From: Loripinus fragilis
Lineage: Eukaryota > Mollusca > Bivalvia > Lucinida > Lucinidae
Assembly (NCBI GenBank): GCA_964019695.1
Contig: OZ026524.1
Location: forward strand, 65,417,066-65,481,065
DNA: 64,000 nt
Direction: 5' to 3'
The notes below the pieces were generated by a model. The model saw nothing but the letters and a program-made list of their open reading frames with translations, was not told the DNA's origin and did not search any database. The translations under genes were made by a program, and so were the position numbers. Below, one piece after another: positions 23,204-34,015 of this stretch (position 1 is its first letter; the number at the start of each line of letters is the position of its first letter).

Positions 23204-24527
23204 CGAGGGCTGTTCAAATATGAATGCAAGTAGCTTCATAACTTTCTTCACGTATATGCTACAACAAAATGGTAAACGTTTCTATAAAGGACTATATGTC
23301 ACCTTTAAACTGGTACCAGGCTTAAAGAAAAAATACAGTATACTTATCGATCTATAGCCCTTTGAATGAGGGTCACGTTAATATACTAACAAACTCAATG
23401 CTTTGAACATATACCAGTGCTATGGAAGAGGGTATAATTCTTCGAATAATAGGTGAAATGTCTTCAATTTTTTTAAGGAAGTATCCCCATAATCTTATAT
23501 ACTGATTCTGTGAATGTTGAGAAAATCCGACATGCTTTTGTTAAATTACAACGAATAGTTTTAACTAAAGTCTCTTTATGTTTGCAAGTAAATGGTAAAC
23601 AAAACACTACCTTTCAGTTTTCAGTTAAATTTGTCTCTAACAAAATGCACGAAACAACATTTAAACTAGTTTTATCTCAAAGACAATATGTTGACAGCTC
23701 ATACAGAGTTGTTGCTTTAAATTTTTGATGGATAGTGGGTAATTTTAAACGCTGAAAAGCATCTTTATTAAGTCAAAAATGCCTAAAGGGAGGGGTTATA
23801 GAATTTATACTTATTTTTTTGTAATAACATAGCGGCTTCATTCTAAATTTGAACGTAGAATTTAAGTGTGACCACTATAGGCATTATTTACAATAAAACT
23901 ATTCACCTGGTCTTGAGGACTAGACAGATGGAACCTATTTTAATTAATGTCAACAAGTCATAAAGAGGCAGAACAATGCCTGAAAAATGATATAAAATGT
24001 GACTACTCTGTAAATGGAGGTCGAAGCGTTTTGAAAACTTCCTTATAACATATTTAGCACGTTTTCAGCAAAACGCAAAGAAAACAACACAGTGATGTTC
24101 ATTATTACATCACTACTAGATAACTCAAAATAACGTTTATCATAAAATTAATGACGTCACAAACGTGCCTATTTAATCGAGATTGAAACAGGATTATATA
24201 AACTTTATCCTGCAAGCAACTTTTGGATTGTTACTTAAATTTGCATCTAAAATTTGGTGCCATTTTGTCTAAAACTTACAAAGATATGGCATTATATCCG
24301 CACATGTACAAAAAAGTGCATTGCATTTGCTTCAGAAAAACTTCAGTATACAGGAATGGCCTGTCTATAAGGGTCTGTAACTCGAGACATATAGTGATTG
24401 TTTCTTTATGTTTGGTACCATTTTAAAGGCGACAAATAATTCTTTCCAGAAAGGTATGACATTTTGTCGTAGCATATATGTAAAGAAAGTTATGAAGCTA
24501 CTTGCATTCATATTTGAACAGCCCTCG
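23204..24527. mobile_element. Mariner-type non-autonomous element with long TIRs
   Basis: TA at 23,202-23,203 and 24,528-24,529 flank inverted ends that begin CGAGGGCTGTTCAAATATGA. The first ~45 bp of the arms are identical and similarity continues with mismatches for about 150 bp, including a TTTAAAMTGGTACCA block. The 1.3-kb length is close to that of a mariner, but no transposase motif or D,D34D-like frame is visible; frames of 72 and 67 aa inside are unrecognised. The near-identity of the ends suggests recent movement. Confidence 0.8.
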
Positions 24528-24841
24528 TAAGTAAGTTAATAAGAATTTGTAGCCTGAGCGGCGAGACCCTAACCCACATCCGTGCAGCCTCGACAGATCC
24601 CTCCGTGACCGCTCGTACATGCATAGAAGTTGTAAGTCAACAGGCCAAAGTTTAGGCCTCTCGTACGACTCTATATCTGTGCATGCGTGTTTGTAACATG
24701 TCATTAGGTATGTGCAATAAATACATGCACTACTAGAAGCCCATTAATTTTTTAGATGTCTGGCTCTATCCAATTACATGCTTTTGTATGCGGCGTTCAT
24801 ACTTGCACGAGAAAATATGACTTTGTTGCTTTCGAACAACA

Positions 24842-25060
24842 AAGGCACAGACCAGCCTGTGCATCCGCGCAGTCTTATCAGCGTCTTTGTTATACGCTTT
24901 CTTGAAAGCATTTTGGCTAAACCGTTGCTGCACCATGCCACATTTCAAATTCTATTCTTCTCTGTAGCTGAGCAGGCTAGTTGAGTCTTACCTGGTTGCT
25001 TACCCCAAAGGCAGATTTTCATCCGACGGGTCTCATTTCACATGTGCAGTTTATATGCAT
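24842..25060. repeat. Two short SINE/MITE-like fragments
   Basis: The segment 24,842-24,920 contains CAGACCAGCCTGTGCATCCGCG followed by CAGTCTTATCAGCG, a pattern repeated at 46,648-46,722 and, weaker, at 37,808-37,880. The segment 24,963-25,060 starts CTGTAGCTGAGCAGGCTAGT, repeated at about 38,485 and 46,760. The pairing of both blocks here and at 46.65-46.85 kb suggests one composite repeat. Confidence 0.65.
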
Positions 25061-25306
25061 ATATTGCAGAAATTATATCCCAGTTGTAAATGAGGAATAG
25101 CAGGTTAGCCAGGTATGAAATAAATGCACAGTGCAGTCTATACAAACGTTAAGGTTATATTATAAACCCCAGGGAAAACAGAACACAGTTTGAATAAAGG
25201 GTAATGCAAAAATTCTCGACGAGCTGGTGGATCGTGCCACACTTTCGCGGTTCTCACTTTCGCGGTTTTTGCTGCGACAAAGGGAATACAAATAAACCTC
25301 ATATGC

Positions 25307-25430
25307 ACGTACGAGGGGCATTTGGAAAGTTCTTAGCATGGTCTTCTATCTCAGTAACCGATCTACAAACCCTATCATGTTTGGTATCATTTTAATGAGC
25401 TATCCTTCTACTATCTATGCTATGACACAA
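25307..25430 (+). repeat. Single end of a mariner-type element
   Basis: TACGAGGGGCATTTGGAAAG followed by TTCTTAGCATGG and, 60 bp later, TTTGGTATCATTTTAATGAG resembles the arm layout of the element at 23,204 but is a different family. I could not find the matching right end within the next kilobase. Confidence 0.45.
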
Positions 25431-26640
25431 ATTTCATGATGTTATTATAATGCAGACACGAATAATATTATTGTGAATACATGTACTGTTTGTATACTGG
25501 AAAGCGCAAAACTTCAGTGGAAAATAACATATACTCAGAAAACTAATTGCAGGATATTAAGATTCAGTTCAATCTCTAACATTTAATACAATAAAAACTA
25601 AAATAATTATGCATGCATTTCATACTTCCATTTCAAAATCATTGCTGGCTCTCAGGCAAAGGTATGACACCTAATTTTGCAGTTTTTGTTAGTGTTTTAC
25701 TTCCAATTTGTTGTCATATTGGCTGCGGTATGCTATATCTGTGCATTTTTGTTGAAGAAATTGTCACTTTATTAGGTGCAACTACTGATATTTGGGTGTG
25801 AACACTTGTCTGTGGTCAGAATTAGAACATAAGTAATGACCAGGTAAAGGTTGCAGCACAAAATATAAACGCTAAATTTGTTGCTTGTGAACTTTGGGTA
25901 AAGAGGGTAGGTACGTTTGGTGCGGTACTGTGTCGTAACCAATGACCCGTAAATTTTATTTTGCATTCTGCTGAATTGCATATTGGTAGTTCTATCAGAT
26001 ACGAAAATGCCTTATATGGAAGTTATTTTCTCAACTGTTATATAGCCAAAATCATTTTAATATCCTTCAATTGTTTTTCCGAGTATATTTTACCTTTTGA
26101 AAAGTGGAACAGCCATACCAAAACCGTCTAGAAAGCAAAGCAATGTCACTGTGCTAATTTTTCGACTAAAAATCGCATGTCACAAGGCACATATTTTAAA
26201 AATGTATAACCGGCAGTAGTTTAGAAATGCTGTGCGTTGGTATTTTTGTCAAGCACACTTTATGCTAATGGTATTGAAACTAAAAAGACATTTTGTAAAC
26301 CAGAATAAAGGGAAGATAACTCTTATAATCTTCCCATGAGGCAGAGTAAGTTAAGCTATGCGTTGACGTTCTGGTTCATTTCAATTGATAACGGCGGCAA
26401 ACAAAAAAGCAAAAATACCTTGAGAGTAGAAATCAATTAATTTTGTGATGGTCAACGTGATACCATGAGAAGTTCTTGTGCCATCAACAAAATATGAGGG
26501 ACTAAGTTACCCCACCCACTTCTTGAAAAGTAGGGGTAGTGTAATTAGGAATAATTTTCTTGAATACAGAACTAAACAAGCCACACTTTTTGGTGCGACG
26601 AAATTCATGTTTATTGAATATACAACTGCAGATCGCTAAA
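25430..26640. other. No recognised feature
   Basis: There is no supported coding and no repeat that I can pair with another site in the window. Confidence 0.45.
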
Positions 26641-27012
26641 TACAAATGAGTGCGGATCTGAGAAAAGGGTCCTTAAGCATTCCAGCAATTATTGCATAAT
26701 AGACATTTGACTAGCGCCTAAAATGACAAAATTACACATGCTTTTATAGTACCACAAGAATGTTTCTATTGCTTGATGTCATCAAAGTAGCAAATGTTTT
26801 TGACTATATTTAAAGTTCTGTATGCTGCTTATTGCCATGGCAACAATTAGGTCATAACCCCTTCAATGGCTCAAAATGAAGGGTGGGTCTTTTTTTAATG
26901 CGTATAATACGACTTAGAAAGGATTAATTCCTACAATTTCATTTGCATTTACATTAAAACATAAATAACGCATGTTAATATATATGTTTATATTGAGCCA
27001 ACAATAAACAGC
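26640..27012 (+). repeat. Dispersed repeat R3, copy 2
   Basis: This is the second copy of the repeat at 17,880-18,290, same orientation, ending at an AATAAACAGCAA segment. It abuts the 5' truncation point of the Penelope-like element. Confidence 0.8.
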
Positions 27013-27013
27013 A

Positions 27014-28527
27014 AGCTTTCGAAATGCATTTTTTACTTCAGAAAAACTCAAAAAATATCATGCATGGTCGTGTCAAAATGTATGTGATGCGCTGACCTTT
27101 TTGTTGGACAACATTTTTATTCAATTTGGCACCAAGCTGTATAGACAAGTAGTTGGGATTCCTATGGGCACTAATTGTGCTCCCCTGGTTGCAGATTATT
27201 CCTGTTTTGTTATGAGAGGGACTTTATGGTGTCTCTTTCTGTTGATAAGCAGGCTGATGTTATTGATGCGTTTAACACTACTTCCAGATATTCGGACGAC
27301 ATTTTAAATATTAATAATGTTTATTTTGACAATATGGTTAGTCAAATATACCCTTCAGAGCTCCAACTGAATAAAGCTAATACCTCTGATACCGAAGCCG
27401 CATTTTTAGATTTGCATTTGTCAATTTCTAACGATATTGTTTCTACCAAAATTTATGATAAACGTGACGACTTTGATTTTGAAATTGTCAATTTCCCATT
27501 TTTAGATGGTGATGTTCCTTCTTCTACATCTTATGGAGTCTATATTCCTCAACTCATTTGTTTTGCTAGAGCATCTAGCATTGTTGCTGACTTCAACACT
27601 CGCAATAAATTGTTAACTCAGAAACTTCTTAAACAAGGCTATCGGTATCATAAACTTCGCAAAACATTTTCAAAATTTAAAGACGATACTATGATTTGAT
27701 TTCTAAATTCCAAATTGGACTTAAATCTCTTTTGCACCAAGGACTTTCAGAACCTGATTTCTATGGTGACTTGGTGTATAAATTGAAGAAGACTTTTGGC
27801 CCTAATAATTTTTCAGCGCATTTCATTAAAATAATTTCCCATTATAAAAAGATTGGCTATAACATTAATGTATTGTAATAGACTGCATGCTTGGTGGTCA
27901 ACCTAATCACGGTTGGCAACTTTGCTTTCTTCTTTAATTGCACGCAGGTGGGTCAGACTTCAGACTCTATGATGGTTCCGACTTAAAGACTTATCTATTG
28001 GTGAGATGGTAGGGGCCTGATGCTTTGGCTGTTTGTCGGGCCCACTGGGGTTACCTGTTGGATTTCTTTTGCTCTGGTATTCTGTTTTATTTACTGTTGA
28101 GTCCATCTTTGCTTTATCTCCTTGTTATATTTTCATTTATATGTTTAGGAGATGATGCATTGATAAGTTAGGGGTCTTTCATGCAAACCAAATTTTATGT
28201 GTCTAGATCTACATCTGAATTAAAGTTGAGGTTGGCGCGCCGTTAAACCGGTTTAAGCCCTCCAGTTAAATATTTTACTGACCGTTCCAAGGCGGTACTT
28301 CTTTTGTGGATCTTTTATGTTTTTGTCTGTCTTGTGTTTGCTATGTCTTTGTGCGCGTCTGTTTATATGTGCTTTGTGGTCACCTGCTGGGAAAGGGCTG
28401 ACCTCTTGGCTCTCGTTTGTGGTGTCTAACTGTGAGTTTGTAACTTTCCCATTGGTATCCTGGGTCGGGTGTGGTACTTGATTGTATCGACTCCTGATCT
28501 ATGCACCCTTACTTACTTTCAATAAAG
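27014..28527 (+). mobile_element. Penelope-like retroelement fragment, 5'-truncated
   Basis: The coding part (27,038 to about 27,960) shows the C-terminal half of a Penelope-like RT, followed by a noncoding tail to about 28,527. Copies of the tail occur alone at 22,630-22,990, 31,108-31,870, 31,893-32,150 and, reversed, at 18,789-18,908. Solo or tandem terminal pieces are known for Penelope-like elements, whose ends carry pseudo-LTRs. The element lies directly upstream of the first GMC gene copy, ending about 125 bp before its splice acceptor. I saw no hammerhead ribozyme core in the tail, though such motifs are known in this class. Confidence 0.85.
27038..27960 (+). pseudogene. Penelope-like reverse transcriptase remnant
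   Basis: Visible motifs are LTFLLDNIFIQFG, the conserved GIPMGTNCAPL block, the catalytic SRYSDDILNINN, then YDKRDDFDFEIVNFPFLDGD, SYGVYIPQLICFARAS and a C-terminal FYGDLVYKLKKTFG. These are hallmark blocks of Penelope-like RTs. The frame changes near 27,200 (between the GIPMG block and the next helix) and again near 27,690, and there is a stop at 27,876-27,878. The homology continues in another frame to about 27,960. The N-terminal half is missing and no GIY-YIG endonuclease is seen. It is not functional. Confidence 0.88.
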
Positions 28528-28640
28528 TGATAAATTATTTTGACCCTTGAATTATTTATATTACATGTATCTGGACCATTTTCTAGTTGTTGTTTGTGAA
28601 TATGACAGTCGTTAGGGGAGAAATTATGCTTTTGTTATTG

Positions 28641-28653
28641 TATCTTATTACAG
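28641..28653 (+). other. Splice acceptor upstream of GMC copy 1
   Basis: The pyrimidine-rich TATCTTATTACAG is followed by AATACACTCAGGAT and then the start ATG at 28,674. The same arrangement precedes copy 2 (acceptor ending 50,046). The conserved acceptor points to at least one upstream 5' exon that I could not identify, because the sequence further upstream is the Penelope tail. Confidence 0.6.
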
Positions 28654-28673
28654 AATACACTCAGGATAAACCA

Positions 28674-30492
28674 ATGGAGCAGCCTAACCAGGCTATTGTT
28701 ATTCTCACAGTTGCACTGTTTGTCGCCTACTATTTCATGTCACAATCTTCCAAAGAACAGACAATACTTACGGACACGCTAGAAGACGAATATGACTACA
28801 TTGTTGTTGGTGCAGGGTCAGCTGGTTCTGTTGTAGCTTCTCGACTCTCTGAAGACAAGGACAAAAAAGTGCTTCTTCTTGAGGCCGGAGGCCATTACAA
28901 TGAAAATCCGATGTTGCACGTGCCATATTCCTTTTTTAATTTACAACATACAGAGCATGACTGGGAATATTATACAGAACCTCAGAAGGTGTCTTGTCTT
29001 GGTCTCAAAGAACAGAGAGGATTTTGTCCTCGAGGAAAAGTTCTTGGAGGAAGTAGCATGATGAATGGCATGCAATATACAAGAGGATCGAAGTATGACT
29101 ATGATGAGTGGGAGCAGAATGGGTGTACTGGTTGGAGTTATAAAGAAGTGCTACCATACTTCCTTAAGTCTGAAGATATTAAAATTCCCGAACTCATGGC
29201 TTCTCCATATCACTCCAGTGGTGGGCCTCTGTCTGTTGAGAGTGGTAAAGCTACACCTTTAGCTGAACTATATATGAAGGCAGGTAGGGAGTTAAACTAT
29301 AGGATATAAAATTACTGATTACAATGGGGAGGACCAAGAAGGGTTTAGTTACATCCAGGAGACAACAAGAAATGGAGTCCGGAGCAGCACAAGTGTTGAA
29401 TATTTAGGGAATACAGCTAGTAGAAGTAATCTGCACATTGCCGTCAACAGTTTTGTAACTAAGATAGGAATTGAAAATAGCAGAGCAACAGGGGTGTATG
29501 TCATAAGAAAATCGAGAAAGATTTTCATAAAGGCGAGAAATGAGGTTATAATGTCAGCAGGAGCGATTAGTTCTCCTCAGTTGCTGATGTTAAGCGGCGT
29601 TGGTCCCAAGGCTCATTTAGAATCATTAGGAATAAAGGTGAAAGCCGATCTTCCAGTGGGTCAGAACTTACAGGACCATCTGATGACGTTAATGTTCACT
29701 AAGATTGACTTTCCCTATGATCTGAATTCGAATCTCCTAGAAAGCTGGTGGACAAAATTTAAGTATAATGTATTTGGAAAGGGACCAATGGCTAAGTCAA
29801 TTTTAGATGGTACTGGATTTTTCTATAATTACGTAAGCAGACGAGGAAATAGCTACGCTGACATCCAGTTAATCTTTTCAAATGCATTAACTCATGTCAA
29901 CTTATTCAACTTTAAAGAAGAGGTTGTAATGGAACAATTTCCCAAAAGTTTGAATGACAATGGATTTACCACTGCTGTCAGTATCAGTCATCCGAAAAGC
30001 AAAGGTACCATAACACTTAAAAGTACTGACCCTTTTGACTACCCAGCACTAGATCCAAAATACTTGACGGATCAAAGGGATATTGACGACTTTATCGCAG
30101 CTTTTAGAATTTGGGAAAGATTTATAGAAACGTCAACCATGCAGTCCTTGGGAGCTAAAGTAGAGCATGCCAAGATATCTTTATGTTCCAAACATGAGTT
30201 TCGTTCAGATAAATTCTGGGAGTGTGTTGCACGCCATCTGGCGGTGACTATTTATCATCACTGCGGTACATGCAAGATGGGAGCGATAGACGACTCTACT
30301 ACAGTTGTAGATCCACAAGGTCGTGTTAAAGGTGTAAATGGGTTACGTGTGGTAGATGCTTCCATTCTTCCAAATGTCACAACTGGAAATACCAACGCCC
30401 CAACGATAATGGCCGCTGAAAAGATATCAGACTCTATCAGAGGTATCAACAGTGTTAAGGCACTCCGGGATAAGATAAAAGACTTAAAATGA
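28674..30492 (+). pseudogene. GMC oxidoreductase, frameshifted tandem copy
   Basis: This is nearly collinear with the intact gene at 50,069. Its first 207 codons differ from it at only about 20 positions in my hand alignment. An N-terminal hydrophobic segment (ILTVALFVAYYFM) is followed by the FAD-binding VGAGSAGS motif, GMC signature 1 (GKVLGGSSMMNG), and after the break GMC signature 2 (GAISSPQLLMLSGVG) and the active-site YHHCGTCKMG. A 7-bp insertion around 29,297-29,305 (relative to copy 2) causes a stop at 29,307-29,309; the frame is open again from there to 30,492. Total length is exactly the intact CDS plus seven. Unusual residues such as Cys for Trp in the WPRGK block and Ser for Pro after KMG suggest relaxed constraint. 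It starts after the acceptor TATCTTATTACAG at 28,641-28,653. It could also be a live gene with an assembly error, which is why confidence in its pseudogene status is moderate. Confidence 0.85.
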
Positions 30493-30740
30493 AACCAACA
30501 ATAGCTAACACAATGTTTTTTCTACAAATATAATATTTATTGTCCCTTTTGATGATGATCATATCTCAGTCAAATCTGCACGTTAAGTCAGTCTGGATAG
30601 TGCAATTTAGTTTGTATTCACAAACTATTTCTAGAAGATGCACACATTGTCGCCTGAGATTTTACTGTTCAACTTGTTAAGCAGTGCCTTATACGTATGA
30701 GCCGAACCACACACAGCTATAAATCAAGTACATGTATATG
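30493..30740 (+). other. 3' flank shared between the GMC copies
   Basis: The segment 30,560-30,715 (CTCAGTCAAATCTGCACG, CAGTCTGGA, AGATGCACACA, GTGCCTTATACGTATGAGC) matches 52,670-52,815 downstream of copy 2. This shows the duplication extended beyond the coding region. In copy 2 about 700 bp of extra sequence separates this block from the stop codon. A candidate AATAAA lies at 30,861-30,866. Confidence 0.7.
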
Positions 30741-30759
30741 ACTTTATATTCGCTTTTAT

Positions 30760-31107
30760 AAGGAAAATGTAAAGTTTGACAGATGCTTACAAGGAACGCT
30801 CAGATATCCCCGAGCATTAGATCAGTGTAATAAGTAATATAATCAAGATTAATTTCCAATAATAAAAGGTTAACAAAAATGATTATGATGTTTAGCATGA
30901 TATATACTGAACTTTTAAAGAAACCTGACACTTTTTACTTGCTTCAAACTCGTAAATAACAAATTATAGAGCTAAGCCGATATGCTTATTTCAATAACAA
31001 GACATTAGAAAGTATTCTTCGAAACATAGAACATGACGTCACGACGTCAAAAATACCCTTTTTAATACTTTTGCCTCTGGAGTGTATGTCTAGATATTAT
31101 TTTGAAA
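30760..31107. other. No recognised feature
   Basis: AT-rich sequence downstream of the GMC pseudogene with no gene or repeat I can identify, apart from a candidate poly-A signal at 30,861. Confidence 0.45.
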
Positions 31108-31870
31108 ACTTTTGTCATGTATGCAAGGTCATATATGTTTTAGGAGATGGTGCATTTATAAGTTTCTTTCATATAAACCAAATACCTATGTGTCTTAATC
31201 CACATCTGAATTAAGGGTGGGGTTGGCGCCGCAAACCGGTTTAAAGCTGCATATTCTGTAACTTTTGATCTTCTAATTTTCAAAATAATGTTTTTATTTT
31301 TCAAGAACACAATAAAATACTCAAATTCAGGTAAACATTTTACCATTTTCGTAAATCTTAACAAGTTATCACTATCAAAACAACTGCATTTATGTTAAAA
31401 TTCAACGGTCTAGAATTATTGGAGGGACGCAAATAATTACCAATAACAGAAAATTACACCTATTTGATAAGATAATTCACTTTTCCATGCAGTTTCAGCT
31501 GTACTGAACATTTTTATTGTGAAAACATACCTGAATTCTACTTTTACAAATGATTTAAAAAAGAAAATATTTTTTTTGAAAAATGTTCATAGTTACAGCG
31601 TATGCAGCTTTAAGCCCTCCAGTAAAATATTTTACTGACCGTTCCAAGGCGGTACTTCTTTTAGCTCTGTCTTGTGTTTGCTATGTCTTTGTGTGCGTCT
31701 GTTTATATGTGCTTTGTGGTCACCTGCTGGGAAAGGGCTGACCTCTTGGATCTCGTTTGTGGTGTCTAACTGTGAGTTTGTCACTTTCCCATTGGTATCC
31801 TGGGTTAGGTGTGGGACTTGATTGTATCGATTCCTGATCTTTGCACCATTACTTACTTTAATCCGGATGT
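31108..31870 (+). repeat. Penelope-associated tail interrupted by a MITE
   Basis: The left part (31,130-31,244) and right part (31,610-31,870) together equal the tail at 28,145-28,520. They share GGTTGGCGC...AAACCGGTTTAA before the insertion and GCCCTCCAGT, CTGACCGTTCCAAGGCGGTA and GATTGTATCGATTCCTGATC after it. It is followed within 40 bp by another partial tail. Confidence 0.85.
31245..31609. mobile_element. TTAA-flanked MITE (piggyBac-like), inserted copy
   Basis: This 365-bp element has inverted ends AGCTGCATATTCTGTAACT and AGTTACAGCGTATGCAGCT, and is flanked by TTAA at 31,241-31,244 and 31,610-31,613. The unoccupied version of the same host repeat at 28,245-28,265 has a single TTAA (ACCGGTTTAAGCCCTCC), so the insertion point and duplication are directly visible. 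TTAA duplication is the hallmark of piggyBac transposases; the family assignment is inferred from that. It has no coding. Confidence 0.9.
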
Positions 31871-31892
31871 GAAGATACGTTTTGCCTTTACC

Positions 31893-32150
31893 CTCCACTG
31901 ATTATTTACTGACGGTTCAAAGGCGGTGCCTCTTATGTGGATCATTTTTGTCTATCAAAGTTTCATGTTTGTCTTTGTTTTGCTGTCTTGTCTGTTCCTT
32001 GCAGCCTTGTGGACGCATGCCAGGAGTAAAAGGCTGGCGTCTTTGGCTCTCTTGTGTTTTGTGTGTCGCTTTCCCATGTGGTGTCTTGGGCCGGATGTGG
32101 TGAATGATTGTATCGATTCCTGATCTTTGCGATCCTATTTACTTTGTAAT
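31893..32150 (+). repeat. Second partial Penelope-associated tail in tandem
   Basis: Starting near CTGACGGTTCAAAGGCGGTG, this repeats the final part of the preceding tail, with GTGGATCATTTTTGTC, CCTTGTGG, TTGGCTCTC, TTTCCCATGTGG and GATTGTATCGATTCCTGATC in the same order. The head-to-tail arrangement with the previous tail fits the tandem end structures reported for Penelope-like elements. Confidence 0.7.
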
Positions 32151-32367
32151 CAGCTTATCTATGCGTGGAGCCCTAAAACTGCATAAATACGTTGTAGTAA
32201 ACCAGGCATGCCTCATATTTCTGAGACGAGATGTGAGCGGTAAATACAGATCAGATACACTTTCAAAAAAGATTTACAAATTCAAATTGTAGACTGGTAT
32301 AATTGAATGCCTACGTCCATGGATAAAATGACCCAATCAAAGGCATGAGACCCACACACAGTGCCAA

Positions 32368-32615
32368 AAACATGCACGATCCAGAAAATTCCATAAGGGG
32401 TGCCCTGACGTTTTTTCTTTGGTTTTTAGTCATCAACGTATTTCACAGAGGGCAGTACGAACCTCCCTCAAGAAGCAATTGGATCCCTTAGGTCCAATTG
32501 TGTCTCGAGGGGACATGTACCAATATTCCAAAGGAAACCTATAGCCACTTGTAATTTTACATGGGATGGGCCCGGACTCCCTATCACTCCACTCCCCCTC
32601 TGGATCCGCGCATGA
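32368..32615. mobile_element. MITE family M5, copy 1
   Basis: The left end CATGCACGATCCAGAAAATT and right end CCCCCTCTGGATCCGCGCATG are imperfect inverted repeats. The same right end occurs at 49,960-49,972 with a related left end near 49,688. About 250 bp, no coding. Confidence 0.6.
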
Positions 32616-32704
32616 ATTTTATAGTTACCTGTCTGTGGTTGTTTTACGAGTTAAGGTAGATACCAAGCGATTAAAAAACTAAGCAAATATATCTAAGTGC
32701 AAGA

Positions 32705-33345
32705 TCTAGGGCAAAGATTTGGCCAGTAAAATGTATTTAGGCACACCCCAAAAGTGGCTACGGCTACTGTCCATTCTAAGGCGATAGTTCTCTTGTTGTA
32801 AATTTATTGTTTATTGTTGCTTCCATTGTTTTGTGGGGGAGAAATGTGTCCCAGGGGGGGGGGGGTACTCTATTTTTTACGCATACGTAGGCTCGGGCCC
32901 AGCATCTACCGTTCACCCCCCAAAAATATCAGGAATTTCAAGCATCCCAAAAAAATATTTGGAATTTTAGCAACCCCAAAGAATATCCCAATTCTGTACC
33001 TTGACCTTAAAAAAGACCCTAAAATGCATAGAAATGACCCTCAAACTAGCCCATTTTTGTGATGACCCCAAAAAAATATCCACAAAATCTTCGTACCCCC
33101 CAAAAATTTCATTTTTCTGAAAACCCAAAAAATATTGAAATTCAGAATTTTGAACCCAAAAAGATGGACCGTGCCTACGTATGTGTGAAAATATCAGAGT
33201 ACCCCACCCCCTGGGGGGTGTATGGTATTTGCTTGCTTTGTTGTGCAGTACTTAGTGGTGTTTCTATAGTCGCGAGTGAAGAGATAGATAGCTGGTTGCT
33301 TTACTTTTATTGCCTTCTGAAGTCATATGACTGTTAGTATGCTGT
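32705..33345 (+). repeat. Dispersed repeat family R2 split by a MITE
   Basis: The left part begins GGGCAAAGATTTGGCC and contains TTGTTGCTTCCATTGTTTTGTGGGGG. The right part from about 33,217 includes ATAGCTGGTTGCTTTACTTTTATTGCCTTCTGA. Both resemble 19,018-19,320 and 54,780-54,920. The element at 32,857-33,216 interrupts it. Confidence 0.6.
32857..33216. mobile_element. G/C-tipped MITE with TACGTA-containing TIRs
   Basis: The inverted ends are GGGGGGTACTCTATTTTTTACGCATACGTAGGC and GCCTACGTATGTGTGAAAATATCAGAGTACCCC. The interior is dominated by repeated CCCCAAAAAAATAT-type segments. The short frames here are artefacts of that A/C-rich composition. Confidence 0.75.
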
Positions 33346-33361
33346 GTCGTATTCCCCGCTG

Positions 33362-33387
33362 GCGGGGGGGGGGGGGGCGGGGGGGTC
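33362..33387. repeat. Poly-G tract
   Basis: Two runs, of about 13 and 7 G, are separated by a single C. The length is unreliable in assemblies. Confidence 0.85.
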
Positions 33388-33744
33388 TTCATTGTATACA
33401 ATGGTTGTGGCATTTATCAGATACCTTTCATATTAACTACATTGTTGCACGTTGCCCGATGAACATTTAATATATATTGAAATTAACTATGTTAATCTTA
33501 TCACAATTCAACCGGAACCGATGTTATCGTAAAATCAAGACATAGTAGGGGTTAATAAGCCATCAGGGCTTAATATCAACAAGGTATCAACAAGGTAAAC
33601 GGTGTCGATCTCACGGCATGTGCCTTAATCAGGTCATGATGACGTTGCACTTTTAATGCCGCTGAATCAACACAAAAATCGAAAAATAACGTCATTATCG
33701 CCAGTTTAAAGAGTGAAACAATGGGTAAACTGATAAATAAAATA

Positions 33745-34015
33745 TCAGGTTCACGTCTTTTGATATCAGGTCTACCAGACTCGGCTTTGAGAACGCATGT
33801 TGAATCTCTCGGCAAGCCTCGCGATGTCAACAGAGGCAAGTTCAATAATGCGAGCGCTCTCGGGCGCTCGTTGTATTGGTGTCAGGCTTTACACATTATG
33901 AATAAAGATAGGTACCAATCAACGAGCGCTCGGCGAGCACTCGCATTATTGAACTCGCCTCAGGTGTTCTCGAAGCATTGCCTGGTAAACGTGATATCAA
34001 AAGACACGTACCTGG
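33745..34015. mobile_element. Fold-back MITE with two nested inverted layers
   Basis: The outer ends AGGTTCACGTCTTTTGATATCAGG and TGATATCAAAAGACACGTACCTGG are inverted. The inner layer pairs GAGGCAAGTTCAATAATGCGAG (from about 33,832) with CTCGCATTATTGAACTCGCCTC (to about 33,962), with GAGCGCTC repeats in the arms. No gene is supported; the 110-aa + frame and the 89-aa minus frame run across these arms. Confidence 0.75.

Noticed and set aside
28000..28530. Hammerhead ribozyme in the Penelope tail
   Set aside because: I looked for a CUGAUGA...GAAA core and saw only CTGATGC-type partial matches without the second core. A covariance search would decide.
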